Below, one piece after another: positions 37,304-46,063 of a DNA stretch of 64,000 nucleotides. Every line of letters begins with the position of its first letter. The first letter of the stretch is position 1. The notes under the pieces are model-generated. The model made no database searches. It was not told where the DNA came from and saw only the letters and a program-made list of their open reading frames with translations. Source of the stretch: Streptomyces seoulensis (lineage in GTDB: Bacteria; Actinomycetota; Actinomycetes; Streptomycetales; Streptomycetaceae); NCBI GenBank assembly GCA_013364255.1, contig CP054936.1, positions 7,024,353 through 7,088,352 of the forward strand. The letters run 5' to 3'. A program made the translations under genes and the position numbers.

Positions 37304-39256
37304 TCAGGCGCCTTCGGCCGGCCGGGCCGGGCGGCGGCGCACGACGAACACGGTGGTGGCCGCGGCGCCGGCGGCCCCGCCCAGCGCGGCGGCCGCGGCG
37401 GACCACGCGACGGTCGCGTAGGAGACCTCGGAGCGCACCGAGGCCACCGGGGCGGTGACCGGGGCGACTTCGGCGCCGTTCGCGGCCGTGGTGGCCGCGC
37501 CGGCCGCCGCGACGCCCGGCCGGGTCACCTTGAAGTCCACCTTCAGCGTGGTGGGCGGGTTCGGGGCGAGGAAGCGCAGCCAGTGCGCCCCGGCCGGGGT
37601 GTCGGCCGGTATGGCCACGTCGCCCTCGTACGCGCCGGTGGCGTCGGCCTTCCACTGGCCGAGGATGGCGTCGTCGTCCAGTTTGACGGTGACGGTTTGG
37701 CCCGCCGGGAACTTCTCCACCGTGAAGTGCAGGGTGCCGCCCGGCTGGACCTCGCTGGCGGTGATCCGCGCCTTCGCGCCGCGGGAGTTGGAGGCGGCGG
37801 CCGGGGCTCCGGTCGCGGCCGGGACGGGCGCCGTGCCGCCGCCGGTGCCGCCGCCCGCCTGACCGCCGGCCGTGCCGGAACCGCCCGTGCCGGAACCGCC
37901 CGTGCCCGCGCCGCCCGTGCCGGAGCCGGACGCCGGGTCCGCGCCGGAGGTGACGGTGAAGTCGGCGCGCAGGCTGGTGGGCGGGTTGGGGGCGAGGAAA
38001 CGCAGCCAGTGCGCGCCCTTGGCGGTGCCCTGCGGGACGGTCACGCTCGCGGAGAGGGAGCCGTCCGCGCCGATGCCGCCGGACCACTGGCCGATGATCT
38101 CGCTGTCGTCCAGTTTCACGGTCAGCTGCTGGCCGGCCGGGAAGCCGGTGACCCGGAAGCTCACCCTGCCGCCCGCGGCCACGCTCGATCCGGCGGTGAT
38201 GGTGGCGGAGGCGCCGCTGGTGTTGCCGCCACCGCCGCCGCTGTCGCCTGAGCCGCCGCCGGTGTCCGTGCCGCCGGTGCCGGAACCGCCGGTGGTGCCT
38301 CCTCCGCCGCTCCCGCCGGTGGAGCCGCCTCCGCCGGTGGAGCCGCCTCCGCCGTTGGAGCCGCCTCCGCCGTTGGAGCCGCCTCCGCCGGTCGAACCGC
38401 CGCCTGTGGAGCCGCCGCCCGTGGAGCCGCCGTCACCCCTGCCGCCTGTGCCGGGCGAGGTCACCGTGATGTCGGCGCGCAGGCTGGTGGGCGGGTTCGG
38501 GGCGAGGAAGCGCAGCCAGTGGCCGCCGCCCGAGGTGCCCTTGGGGACGGTGACCGACCCGGAGAACGTGCCGTCGGCGCCGACCGCCTTCTGCCACTGG
38601 CCGAGGATGGTGTTGTCGTCCAGCTTGACGGTGACCGTCTGGCCCTTGGCGAAGCCGCTGAGCGCGAAGGAGACCTTGCCGCCCGCCGCGACGCGGTCGC
38701 CGCCGGTCAGCCGCACCTTCGGCTCGGCGGCCGGGGACGGCTTGGGCGTCGGGGTGGGCGTCGGGGTCGGTGTGGGGGTGGGCGTCGGGGTCGGGGTGGG
38801 GGTCGAGGGGTCCGTGACGGTCAGGTCGTCGCTGCGCACGCTGGTCTGCGGGGCGAGAAAGCGCAGCCAGTGCCCGGCGCCGGGCGTGGCCTCGGCCGGG
38901 ATCGTCACGGAACCGGCCGCGCTGCCGTCGTCGCCGATCGGGAACTGCTTGAGCAGCGTCTTGTCGTCCAGCTTCACGCTGAGCGTGGCGCCGGCCGGGA
39001 AGCCCGAGACGGTGAAGGACACCTGACCGCCCGGCGCCACCGAGCGCGCCCCGAGGGAGACGGTGGGCGCGGTGGCGTCCGCGGCCAGGGCCACGGCGCC
39101 GGTGGTGGCAGGCGAGCCCGCGTGCGCGGTGGCGAACGGCGCGGCGAGCGCGCCGAGTCCGAGGGCCGCGCCGGCCGTCAGGGCCGCGGTGCGGGCGGCG
39201 CGGCGGCTGCCCCGGGAGGCGGACGACGGGGTGCGGGTGGGTCTACCGGAGGTCAT
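37304..39256 (-). CDS. Iron-regulated surface protein with four KLDD/HWLRFLAP repeats and a C-terminal membrane anchor
   Basis: 650 residues from ATG 39256, preceded by AGGAGC. A long twin-Arg-containing signal region is followed by four copies of a domain of about 75-85 residues. Each copy shows PGG.VSF.VSGFPAG, VKLDD, IP or VP, and HWLRFLAP; the last three share NPPTSLR or NPPTTLK. Repeats 1 and 2 are joined by a (TP)n linker, 2 and 3 by a long Gly/Ser/Thr tract, 3 and 4 by a Gly-rich tract. A C-terminal membrane helix and the tail RRRPARP anchor it; there is no LPXTG sorting motif. The fold is probably an Ig-like sandwich. An iron box lies 101 bp upstream. I do not recognise a named family. 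A role in iron, heme or siderophore handling at the cell surface is inference from regulation and neighbours. Confidence 0.8.
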   Translation of the reverse strand: MTSGRPTRTPSSASRGSRRAARTAALTAGAALGLGALAAPFATAHAGSPATTGAVALAADATAPTVSLGARSVAPGGQVSFTVSGFPAGATLSVKLDDKTLLKQFPIGDDGSAAGSVTIPAEATPGAGHWLRFLAPQTSVRSDDLTVTDPSTPTPTPTPTPTPTPTPTPTPKPSPAAEPKVRLTGGDRVAAGGKVSFALSGFAKGQTVTVKLDDNTILGQWQKAVGADGTFSGSVTVPKGTSGGGHWLRFLAPNPPTSLRADITVTSPGTGGRGDGGSTGGGSTGGGSTGGGGSNGGGGSNGGGGSTGGGGSTGGSGGGGTTGGSGTGGTDTGGGSGDSGGGGGNTSGASATITAGSSVAAGGRVSFRVTGFPAGQQLTVKLDDSEIIGQWSGGIGADGSLSASVTVPQGTAKGAHWLRFLAPNPPTSLRADFTVTSGADPASGSGTGGAGTGGSGTGGSGTAGGQAGGGTGGGTAPVPAATGAPAAASNSRGAKARITASEVQPGGTLHFTVEKFPAGQTVTVKLDDDAILGQWKADATGAYEGDVAIPADTPAGAHWLRFLAPNPPTTLKVDFKVTRPGVAAAGAATTAANGAEVAPVTAPVASVRSEVSYATVAWSAAAAALGGAAGAAATTVFVVRRRPARPAEGA

Positions 39257-39356
39257 GTTCGTTGCTCCTGGCGGGCAGAAGTGAGGCGGGGGCGCGATGC
39301 GCGGAACGTGCGTAGGGCGCGCGGGGGCGCCGGAGAGGCCGGACCCGCGAGCTGAC

Positions 39357-39375
39357 TTAGGTTAGCCTAACCTCA
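39357..39375. promoter_or_regulatory. Iron box upstream of the four-repeat protein
   Basis: TTAGGTTAGCCTAACCTCA matches the iron box at 17 of 19 positions. It lies 101 bp before the minus-strand start at 39256. Confidence 0.85.
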
Positions 39376-39456
39376 ATTTTCGCTCACAGTGACTGCCCTC
39401 ACGTCGACCCCCGCCCGGAACCTCACCCCCTTGATGTCCGACCCGGTGCGGCGCAC

Positions 39457-39475
39457 CGAGGTAAGGTACACCTAA
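39457..39475. promoter_or_regulatory. Weaker iron box upstream of the siderophore esterase
   Basis: CGAGGTAAGGTACACCTAA matches at 13 of 19 with both arms recognisable; it ends 56 bp before ATG 39531. The spacing of about 100 bp from the box at 39357 suggests one box for each of the two divergent genes. Confidence 0.6.
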
Positions 39476-39530
39476 GTCGATCAACGCCGTGTCCATCAAC
39501 GCCGTGTCCCGCGTACCGGAGTCGCCCCGT

Positions 39531-40793
39531 ATGACCCTGACCGCGCCGCCCGAGGGCGCCCCGCAGCACCCGCCCCGCCTGGCGCGCCCCGACGCGCTGC
39601 CGCTGCTCGACGCACCGCCCTTCGCGCTGCCCGGACCTGACGGCCTGTCGGACTTCTGGGCGGACGTGCGCCGCCGGGGCACCCCGCTGGTCTCCGCCGA
39701 CCCGTTGGGCAGCGCCGACCACCGGGCCGTCACCTTCCTGTGGCGCGGCACGCCCGCGACCCGCGCGGTGCAGGTGCTGCCCAACAAGCTCGGCGACCCG
39801 CGCGCCCCCGAGGGCAACCTCATGCGGCACGCGGCCGGAACCGACGTGTGGCACTGGACGGTCCGGCTGCGTACGGACTGGCGCGGCACCTACGACGTCT
39901 TCGTGGACGAGGGCGACGGGCCCGCGCCCGGGGAGCCGGGCTACTGGCCCTGGCTGCGCGGCCAGGTCCGCGCCGACCCGTTCAACTCGCGCAGCCTGCC
40001 CCGGCGCTGGAGCGGACAGCCGGTCGGCTACGCCGAACTCCCGGACGCTCCCGACGCGGTGGACTGGGAGCCGCGCCCGGACGTGCCGCGTGGCACGGTG
40101 ACCGAGCACGTGGTGACGAGCGAACTCCTCGGCGACAGCAGGCGCGTCTGGCTCTACGAGCCCGCCGCCGAGCACGCGCGGCGCGCCGCCGACGGCCTGC
40201 CCGTCCTGGTGCTGCTGGACGGCGAGCACTGGCAGCCCCGGCTCGGCCTCGCCCACCTGCTGGACAACCTCGTCGCCGACGGCCGGATCCCGCCCGTCGC
40301 GGCCGTGCTGCCGGAGTCCGTGGACGCGGGCACCCGCTGGACGCAGCTGACCTGCCGGCCGGAGTTCGTGGCCTTCCTGGAGCGGGAGTTGCTGCCCTGG
40401 GCGGCGAGCAGACTGCCGCTGACCGAGGACCCGGCGCGCACGGTGGTGGCCGGGCAGAGCCTCGGCGGACTCACCGCCGCCTACGCCGCCGCGCACAGCC
40501 CGCACCGCTTCGGCAACGCGCTCGTCCAGTCCGGCTCGTTCTGGTGGCCCGACGGGCCCGAGCCGGAGTGGCTGACCGGTGAACTGGCCGCCGCGAAGCG
40601 GCTTCCGGTGCGCTTCTGGCTCTCCTTCGGCGAACAGGAGTGGGTGGCCCTGCCCGCCGCCCGCCGACTGCGCGACACGCTGGCCGCCGCGGGCTACGAC
40701 GACGCCGTGTACCGCGAGTTCAACGGCGGCCACGACTACCTGTGCTGGCGCACCGAACTCACCGAGGGACTGGTGGGGTTGCTGGGCGACTGA
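39531..40793 (+). CDS. fes: Enterochelin (catecholate siderophore) esterase
   Basis: Cytoplasmic serine hydrolase of the Fes/IroD type that opens the triserine lactone of imported ferric enterobactin to free iron; 420 residues from ATG 39531. The N-terminal Fes domain shows VTFLWRG, WHWTVRLRTDWRGTYDVF and FNSRSLPRRW. The C-terminal alpha/beta-hydrolase domain shows LLDGEHW, the nucleophile elbow AGQSLGGL and the catalytic His in NGGHDY. In-frame GTG codons at 39489 and 39504 lie in a 15-bp tandem duplication and are alternative starts. It is convergent with the enterobactin-type operon and under an iron box. It is the right release enzyme for a tri-DHB-serine trilactone. Confidence 0.92.
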   Translation: MTLTAPPEGAPQHPPRLARPDALPLLDAPPFALPGPDGLSDFWADVRRRGTPLVSADPLGSADHRAVTFLWRGTPATRAVQVLPNKLGDPRAPEGNLMRHAAGTDVWHWTVRLRTDWRGTYDVFVDEGDGPAPGEPGYWPWLRGQVRADPFNSRSLPRRWSGQPVGYAELPDAPDAVDWEPRPDVPRGTVTEHVVTSELLGDSRRVWLYEPAAEHARRAADGLPVLVLLDGEHWQPRLGLAHLLDNLVADGRIPPVAAVLPESVDAGTRWTQLTCRPEFVAFLERELLPWAASRLPLTEDPARTVVAGQSLGGLTAAYAAAHSPHRFGNALVQSGSFWWPDGPEPEWLTGELAAAKRLPVRFWLSFGEQEWVALPAARRLRDTLAAAGYDDAVYREFNGGHDYLCWRTELTEGLVGLLGD

Positions 40794-41221
40794 GCCCGGC
40801 CGCACCCCGCTCGGGAGGGGCCGCGACGTCGAGGAGCGGCCGGCCGGTTGCGCGAAACGCGGCCTGACGCGCCGCGGCGGGTGTGGCGGCCGGCTCGGCG
40901 CGGTCGCCGGGGTGCGGTGCGGGAGAGCGAGAAGTGCAGGCCGGCTCTGGACGGCTGCCCGCAGCCGGGGCGCGGCAGCCTCACCGGCGGCACCCGCCCG
41001 GCCGGGACGCCGAGGCAGGCGCCCTGCGGCGCGCTGCCACGCGCCCCGCCACCGGGCAGGCCCTCGCCCCCACCGCGCGCCGCGACAGGTGCCACCGGCA
41101 CGGCGCCCGGTCCGGACAGGTGCACCAGGCACACGTGTGACCCGTCGGCCGACTCGGGCAGCGGTCCCGCCGGCGTCCCCGGCCGACTCCGGGGCCGCGA
41201 CGGCTCCGTCACCGCACCGGT

Positions 41222-41251
41222 ACGTCCGCCGGGGGCGGCCCCGGCGGACGT
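41222..41251 (-). terminator. Terminator of the siderophore biosynthesis operon
   Basis: A 13-bp perfect stem (41222-41234 with 41239-41251) and GCGG loop, ending 2 bp from the entF stop. The rest of the 460-bp gap back to fes (40794-41221) shows no gene I can support; in particular no MbtH-like protein. Confidence 0.88.
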
Positions 41252-41253
41252 CC

Positions 41254-44200
41254 TCACCCGTCCAGTTCCTCCAGCCGGGCCGACAGCACCGAGGCGATCG
41301 TGTCCAGGTGGGCGTCCCGCAGGAGCTGGGGGTGGGTGCAGTCCAGGTCGTGGTTGTCGATCGCCCCGGCGACGTGCGGGCGCCAGGCCTCCCGGGTCAG
41401 CCAGTCCTCCGCGCGCGGGGCGGCGGCCGTGAAGAACAGCACGTCGCCGTCGAAGCGCCGGTGCCGGTGCTCGCGCATCATCCGCGCGTGGTTCGGCACG
41501 ATGTCGACGATCCGCGCCAGCGTCCGGTCGCCGAGCCCGGCCAGTGGACTGCCCGCCCGGCGCAGGGTGGCAAGGACGTCCTCGCGGGTGCGTTCGCCCG
41601 CCCGCTCGAAACCGGCCATCCGCAGCACCGCGGTCAGCGCGTCGCCCTCCTCGGGCGCGGGCCGCTCGCGCCACTGCTCGGCCGGGAAGGCGTCCAGCAG
41701 CGCCAGCAGGTCGACCCGCTCACCGGCCTCCCGCAGCAGCACGGCCACCGTGTGCGCGAGGATGCCGCCCACCGACCAGCCCACCAGCCGGTACGGGCCG
41801 TGCGGCTGGATCTCCCGAATGCGCGCCGCGTAGTCCTCCGCCTCCTCCTGGAGGGTGCGCGGCAGCGGCTCGTCGTCGTCCAGACCGCGGGCCTGGATGC
41901 CGTACAGCGGCTGGTCGGGGCCGAGCCGGGCGGACAGCCCGGCGTAGCACCAGGCGAGGCCGCCGGCCGGGTGGACGGCGAACAGCGGGGTGCGCTCGCC
42001 GCCGGTGCGCAGCGCCAGCACCACGCCGAGGGCGTCCCCGGCGGCCGGCGCGGCGGTGGCCAGGCGGGCGGCGAGCGCGGCCGGGGTGGGGGCCTCGAAC
42101 AGCGAGCCGATGGTCAGCTCGGCGCCGAACTCCTCCCGCACCCGTGCCACCAGCCGCACCGCGAGCAGCGAGGTGCCGCCCAGGTCGAAGAAGGTGTCGT
42201 CGGGCCCGACGTGTTCGAGGCCGAGCACGGCGGCGAAGATCCGGGTCAGCGCGGCCTCGCGGGCGTCGGCCGGTTCCCGGCCCCGCCCGGACCCGGCGAA
42301 CACGGGCGGCGGCAGCTCGCGCCGTTCCAGCTTGCCGCTCGGGCCGAGCGGGAATGCCGTCAGCGCGACGACCGCCGACGGCACCATGTGCTCGGGCAGT
42401 TCGCGCGCCACCCCGGCCCGTACGGCGGCCGGGTCGGCGCCGCCGGTGACGTAGCCGACGAGCAGCTGCTCGCCGGGGCGGTCCTCGCGCACCAGCGCGC
42501 ACGCGCCGTCCACGCCGTCCTGCGCGGCGAGCGCCGCCTCGATCTCGCCCAGTTCGATGCGCTGGCCGCGCAGTTTGACCTGGTGGTCGGTGCGGCCGAG
42601 GTACTCGACCTCGCCGTGCTCCGTCCACCGGGCCACATCGCCGGTGCGGTACATGCGGCTGCCCGGCGCGCCGAACGGGTCGGTGACGAACCGCTCCGCC
42701 GTCAGCTCCGGCCGTCCCAGATAGCCGTCGGCCAACTGCCGCCCGGCCAGATACAGTTCGCCGGGCACTCCGGGCGGACAGGGCCGCCGTGCGGCGTCCA
42801 GGACGTACAGGCGGGTGTTCCACACCGGCCGGCCGATGGGCACCGGGCCCGACCCGTCCGGGTCGCAGGCGTGGTACGTGACGTCGACGGCCGCCTCGGT
42901 CGGGCCGTACAGGTTGTGCAGGGCGACGCCCGGCAGGGTGCGCGCGAAGACGTGCGCGCTCTCGCGGGGGAGCGCCTCGCCGCTGCAGAACACCCGGCGC
43001 AGCGGCCCGGCGCAGTCGGCGGCCGCCGGCTCGGCGAGGAACACCTGGAGCATGGACGGCACGAAGTGGCAGGTGGTGACGGCCTGTTCGCGGATCAGCC
43101 GGGCCAGCCGCGCCGGGTCCTTGTGCGCGCCCGGCTCGGCGACGACCAGGGTGGCGCCCTCGCGCAGCGGCCAGAAGAACTCCCACACGGACACGTCGAA
43201 CGACGACGGCGTCTTCTGGAGCACCCGGTCCTGGCCGGTCAGCCCGTAGGCGTGCTGCATCCAGCGCAGCCGGTTGTCGATCGCCGAGTGCGGGACGACG
43301 ACGCCCTTGGGGCGGCCGGTGGAGCCGGAGGTGTAGATGACGTACGCCGGGTGGGCGGGGGTCAGCGCCCGGGCCGGGTTCACCCACGGCCGCCCCGACA
43401 CGTCCAGCGTCCCGAGGTCCACCAGCGGCACCCCGGTGTCCTCGGGCAGCCGTCCGGCGCGGTCGGTGATCGCGCAGACCGGCGCCGCGTCCTGGAGCAT
43501 GTACGCCAGCCGCTGCGCCGGGTAGTCCGGGTCCAGCGGCAGATAGGCGGCGCCCGCCTTGAGCACCGCGAGCAGCGCCACGACCAGTTCCGCCGAGCGC
43601 GGCACGGAGACCGCCACCACCGCGCCCGGCCGCGCGCCGAGCGACTGGAGGTGGTGGGCCAGCCGGTTGGCGCGCTCGTCGAGTTCGCGGTAGGTGAGGC
43701 GGGTGTCGCCGTGGACCAGCGCGGTCGCCTCGGGGGTGCGGGCCGCCTGGGCCTCGATCGGGCCGATCAGCGTGGTGGGCGGCACCGGCTGCTCGGTGTG
43801 GTTGAACTCCTCCAGCACCAGGGCGAGTTCCTGCGGCGTCGCGATGTCGAGACCGGCCGTGGGCTGGTGCGGGTCGCTGCCGGAGATCCGGTCGAGCAGG
43901 TGCAGGAACCGCTCCTGGTGCGCGGCGAGCGCGGCGTCGTCGTAGAGCGCCGGGTTGCCGTCGTGGTCGATGGCCAGGCCGTGGCCGTCGGCGCGGTCGT
44001 AGACGTTGACCGTCAGGTCCTCCACCGGCCCGGCGGACAGGTTGCGGGCGCGGGCGGGCGAGCCGGCGAACTCGACGCCGTAGTCGAACGGCATGATGTT
44101 GACCAACGGGCCCACCAGCGCGCGCTGTTCGCCGAGCAGGCCGAGGTCGCGGCGGATGTCCTCGTAGCGGTGGCGCTGGTGGCGGCGGACCTCGCGGACG

Positions 44201-45186
44201 CCGAGCACCACCTGCCGCACCAGCTCGGCGAAGGTCGCCTCGGGGGTGACGGCGAGGCGCAGCGGCAGCACGTTCATCACCATGCCGGGCACGCGCAGCG
44301 CGACGCCGCCCATCCGGCCCATCATCGGCAGGCCGAGCACGACGTCCGCCCGGCCCGCTGCCCGCGAGACGTACAGCGCCTGCGCCGCGATCAGCACGTC
44401 CGGCCAGGTGGCGCGCAGCCCCGCGGCCAGGTCCCGCAGCCGTTCGGTGGCCTCGGGTGACAGCCGGGCGCCGCGGCGGCGGAAGGTGCGCGAGGGCAGC
44501 GCGCCGCGGCCCGCCAGGCGCGGCGCCTCCGGGCGGTCGGCGAACGCCGCCGTCCAGTGCGCGCGGTCGGCGGCGTGCGCCTCGGACGCGCGGTACGCCG
44601 CGTCGTCCTCGACCAGGTCGGCCAGGCGGCCGAACCGGCAGGCCGGCGGCTGTTCGCCGCGGGCCAGGGCGGTGTGCACCTCGGCGGTGCGGCGCACCAG
44701 CAGCGAGTAGCCGTAGCCGTCCATGACGAGGTGGTGGATGCGCTGGTACCACAGCCAGCGTTCGTCGCCGACGCGGAACAGGGCGTGCTGGAACAGCGGC
44801 CCGGCCGCCAGGTCGAACGGTTCGGCCAGATCGGCGCGCATCCAGGCGAGCGCCCGCCGCTCCGGGTCGCGTTCCGCGCGCAGGTCCTCGACCAGCAGCG
44901 GCAGTTCGACGTGCGCGCGGACGTGCTGGCGGGGTCCGTCGGGGCTGTCCTGGACGCGGACGCGCAGCGCGTCGCTCTCCGCGACGACCTGCCGCAGCGC
45001 CTCGGCGAACACGGCCGGGTCCAGCGGGCCGTCGATCTCCAGGCACTCCGCGGTGTTCTGGGCGGGGCTGAGCGGGTCGAGCGCCTGGGCGTACCACATG
45101 CCCGACTGGGCGGCGGTGAGCGGCAGTTCGACGCTCACGGGGGCGGTGGAGGCCGGGCCGGGGCCGTCGGCGAGCAGGGTGGTCAC
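41254..45186 (-). CDS. entF: Enterobactin-type NRPS, one module: C-A-PCP-TE (EntF-like), serine-specific
   Basis: 1310-residue synthetase. The condensation domain has HHLVMDG at 151-157. The adenylation domain (about 480-960) has YTSGSTGRPKG and YGPTEAAVDV. The carrier domain has FDLGGTSLL with Ser1006 as the phosphopantetheine site. The C-terminal thioesterase has GWSVGG with nucleophile Ser about 1137 and a late His in DNHDLDCTHP. The ten pocket residues, starting at Asp664 in FDVSVW and ending at Lys952, read DVWHFSLVDK, the serine code of EntF. One module plus TE fits repeated DHB-Ser formation and cyclotrimerisation to enterobactin. A DhbF-type griseobactin or bacillibactin synthetase would need further modules. 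The GTG at 45186 overlaps the carrier-protein stop by 4 bp. Confidence 0.95.
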   Translation of the reverse strand: MTTLLADGPGPASTAPVSVELPLTAAQSGMWYAQALDPLSPAQNTAECLEIDGPLDPAVFAEALRQVVAESDALRVRVQDSPDGPRQHVRAHVELPLLVEDLRAERDPERRALAWMRADLAEPFDLAAGPLFQHALFRVGDERWLWYQRIHHLVMDGYGYSLLVRRTAEVHTALARGEQPPACRFGRLADLVEDDAAYRASEAHAADRAHWTAAFADRPEAPRLAGRGALPSRTFRRRGARLSPEATERLRDLAAGLRATWPDVLIAAQALYVSRAAGRADVVLGLPMMGRMGGVALRVPGMVMNVLPLRLAVTPEATFAELVRQVVLGVREVRRHQRHRYEDIRRDLGLLGEQRALVGPLVNIMPFDYGVEFAGSPARARNLSAGPVEDLTVNVYDRADGHGLAIDHDGNPALYDDAALAAHQERFLHLLDRISGSDPHQPTAGLDIATPQELALVLEEFNHTEQPVPPTTLIGPIEAQAARTPEATALVHGDTRLTYRELDERANRLAHHLQSLGARPGAVVAVSVPRSAELVVALLAVLKAGAAYLPLDPDYPAQRLAYMLQDAAPVCAITDRAGRLPEDTGVPLVDLGTLDVSGRPWVNPARALTPAHPAYVIYTSGSTGRPKGVVVPHSAIDNRLRWMQHAYGLTGQDRVLQKTPSSFDVSVWEFFWPLREGATLVVAEPGAHKDPARLARLIREQAVTTCHFVPSMLQVFLAEPAAADCAGPLRRVFCSGEALPRESAHVFARTLPGVALHNLYGPTEAAVDVTYHACDPDGSGPVPIGRPVWNTRLYVLDAARRPCPPGVPGELYLAGRQLADGYLGRPELTAERFVTDPFGAPGSRMYRTGDVARWTEHGEVEYLGRTDHQVKLRGQRIELGEIEAALAAQDGVDGACALVREDRPGEQLLVGYVTGGADPAAVRAGVARELPEHMVPSAVVALTAFPLGPSGKLERRELPPPVFAGSGRGREPADAREAALTRIFAAVLGLEHVGPDDTFFDLGGTSLLAVRLVARVREEFGAELTIGSLFEAPTPAALAARLATAAPAAGDALGVVLALRTGGERTPLFAVHPAGGLAWCYAGLSARLGPDQPLYGIQARGLDDDEPLPRTLQEEAEDYAARIREIQPHGPYRLVGWSVGGILAHTVAVLLREAGERVDLLALLDAFPAEQWRERPAPEEGDALTAVLRMAGFERAGERTREDVLATLRRAGSPLAGLGDRTLARIVDIVPNHARMMREHRHRRFDGDVLFFTAAAPRAEDWLTREAWRPHVAGAIDNHDLDCTHPQLLRDAHLDTIASVLSARLEELDG

Positions 45187-45410
45187 GAGACCCCCAGCAG
45201 GGCCGCCCACGCCTCGACGGTGGGCTGTTCGGCCAGGTCGGCGAAGTCGGCGGCGACGGTGTGCTCGCGGCGCCAGCGCTCCAGCAGCGTCATGACGCGC
45301 ACCGAGTCCAGGCCGTAGTCGACCAGGTTCTCGTCGTCGGGTATGTCGGCCGGGTCCTCGCCGAGGCAGTCGGCGACGTCGGCACGGATCTGTTCCAGAG
45401 TGAGGGCCAT
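45183..45410 (-). CDS. Stand-alone aryl carrier protein
   Basis: 75 residues. The phosphopantetheine attachment Ser lies in DYGLDSVRVMTLL, in a helix context typical of aryl carrier proteins of EntB, DhbB and VibB. It starts at ATG 45410, 5 bp after the isochorismatase stop, and overlaps entF by 4 bp. It should carry 2,3-dihydroxybenzoate loaded by EntE and hand it to the EntF condensation domain. In E. coli this domain is fused to isochorismatase; here it is a separate polypeptide. Confidence 0.92.
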   Translation of the reverse strand: MALTLEQIRADVADCLGEDPADIPDDENLVDYGLDSVRVMTLLERWRREHTVAADFADLAEQPTVEAWAALLGVS

Positions 45411-45415
45411 GCCGC

Positions 45416-46048
45416 TCACACCTCCTCGAAGAGCGCGTCGGCGGTGGTGACGACCGCGCAGCGGCCGGCGGCCCAGCGCAGGGCCATGTCGTGCTCCTCC
45501 CGGGAGAAGTCGGCGACGGCGTCGGCGACCACGAACGCCCGGATGTCCCGCGACCAGGCGTCGGCGGCCGTCATCATGACGCCGATGTGCGCGTACACGC
45601 CGACGATCGCGAGCTGGTCGCGGCCCCACGCGCGCATCCGGTCCTCCAGGTCCGTGCGGGCGAAGGCGCTGTACTTCCACTTGGTGAGCGTGTGGTCGCC
45701 CGGCTCGGGCGCGACGGCCTCGGGCACGGCGAGCACCTCGGGATCGTCGGCGACGCCCGGCCCCCAGAAGTCCAGCTGGAGACCGCGCTGCTCGGGCGTC
45801 TGCCCGCCGCGCTGGGCCGAGTAGACCACCGGAACGCCGAGCCGGCGGGCCTCCTTCAGCAGCCGGGCGGTGTGGGCGAGCATGCCGGTCAGCGGCTCCT
45901 GCCCGGCCGGGAAGGCGGACAGGAAGTGCTGCTGGAGGTCGTGCACCAGCAGGACGGCGCGCGCCGGGTCCACGGTCCAGGACACCCGGTTGGCGGGCAA
46001 CTCGGCCGGGACGGGCAGGGGATAGGCGGAGATCTTGGGAAGTGCCAT
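45416..46048 (-). CDS. entB: Isochorismatase (no fused carrier domain)
   Basis: Hydrolyses isochorismate to 2,3-dihydro-2,3-dihydroxybenzoate and pyruvate; 210 residues, matching only the N-terminal catalytic part of EntB/DhbB. Conserved stretches: MALPKISAYPLP at the start, VLLVHDLQQHFLSAF (catalytic Asp), KWKYSAFARTDLE (catalytic-region Lys) and GVYAHIGVMMTAADAW. The Cys usual in that last motif of EntB-like proteins is Val; isochorismatases cleave a vinyl ether by acid catalysis and do not need a Cys nucleophile. It is placed between entE and the carrier protein. Confidence 0.93.
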   Translation of the reverse strand: MALPKISAYPLPVPAELPANRVSWTVDPARAVLLVHDLQQHFLSAFPAGQEPLTGMLAHTARLLKEARRLGVPVVYSAQRGGQTPEQRGLQLDFWGPGVADDPEVLAVPEAVAPEPGDHTLTKWKYSAFARTDLEDRMRAWGRDQLAIVGVYAHIGVMMTAADAWSRDIRAFVVADAVADFSREEHDMALRWAAGRCAVVTTADALFEEV

Positions 46049-46063
46049 GGTGTGGGGGGCCTT

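Noticed and set aside
40848..41432. Possible MbtH-like or other small gene between fes and entF
   Set aside because: All frames give Arg/Pro/Gly-rich text without the MbtH signature (NxExQxSLWP) and run into the entF terminator.
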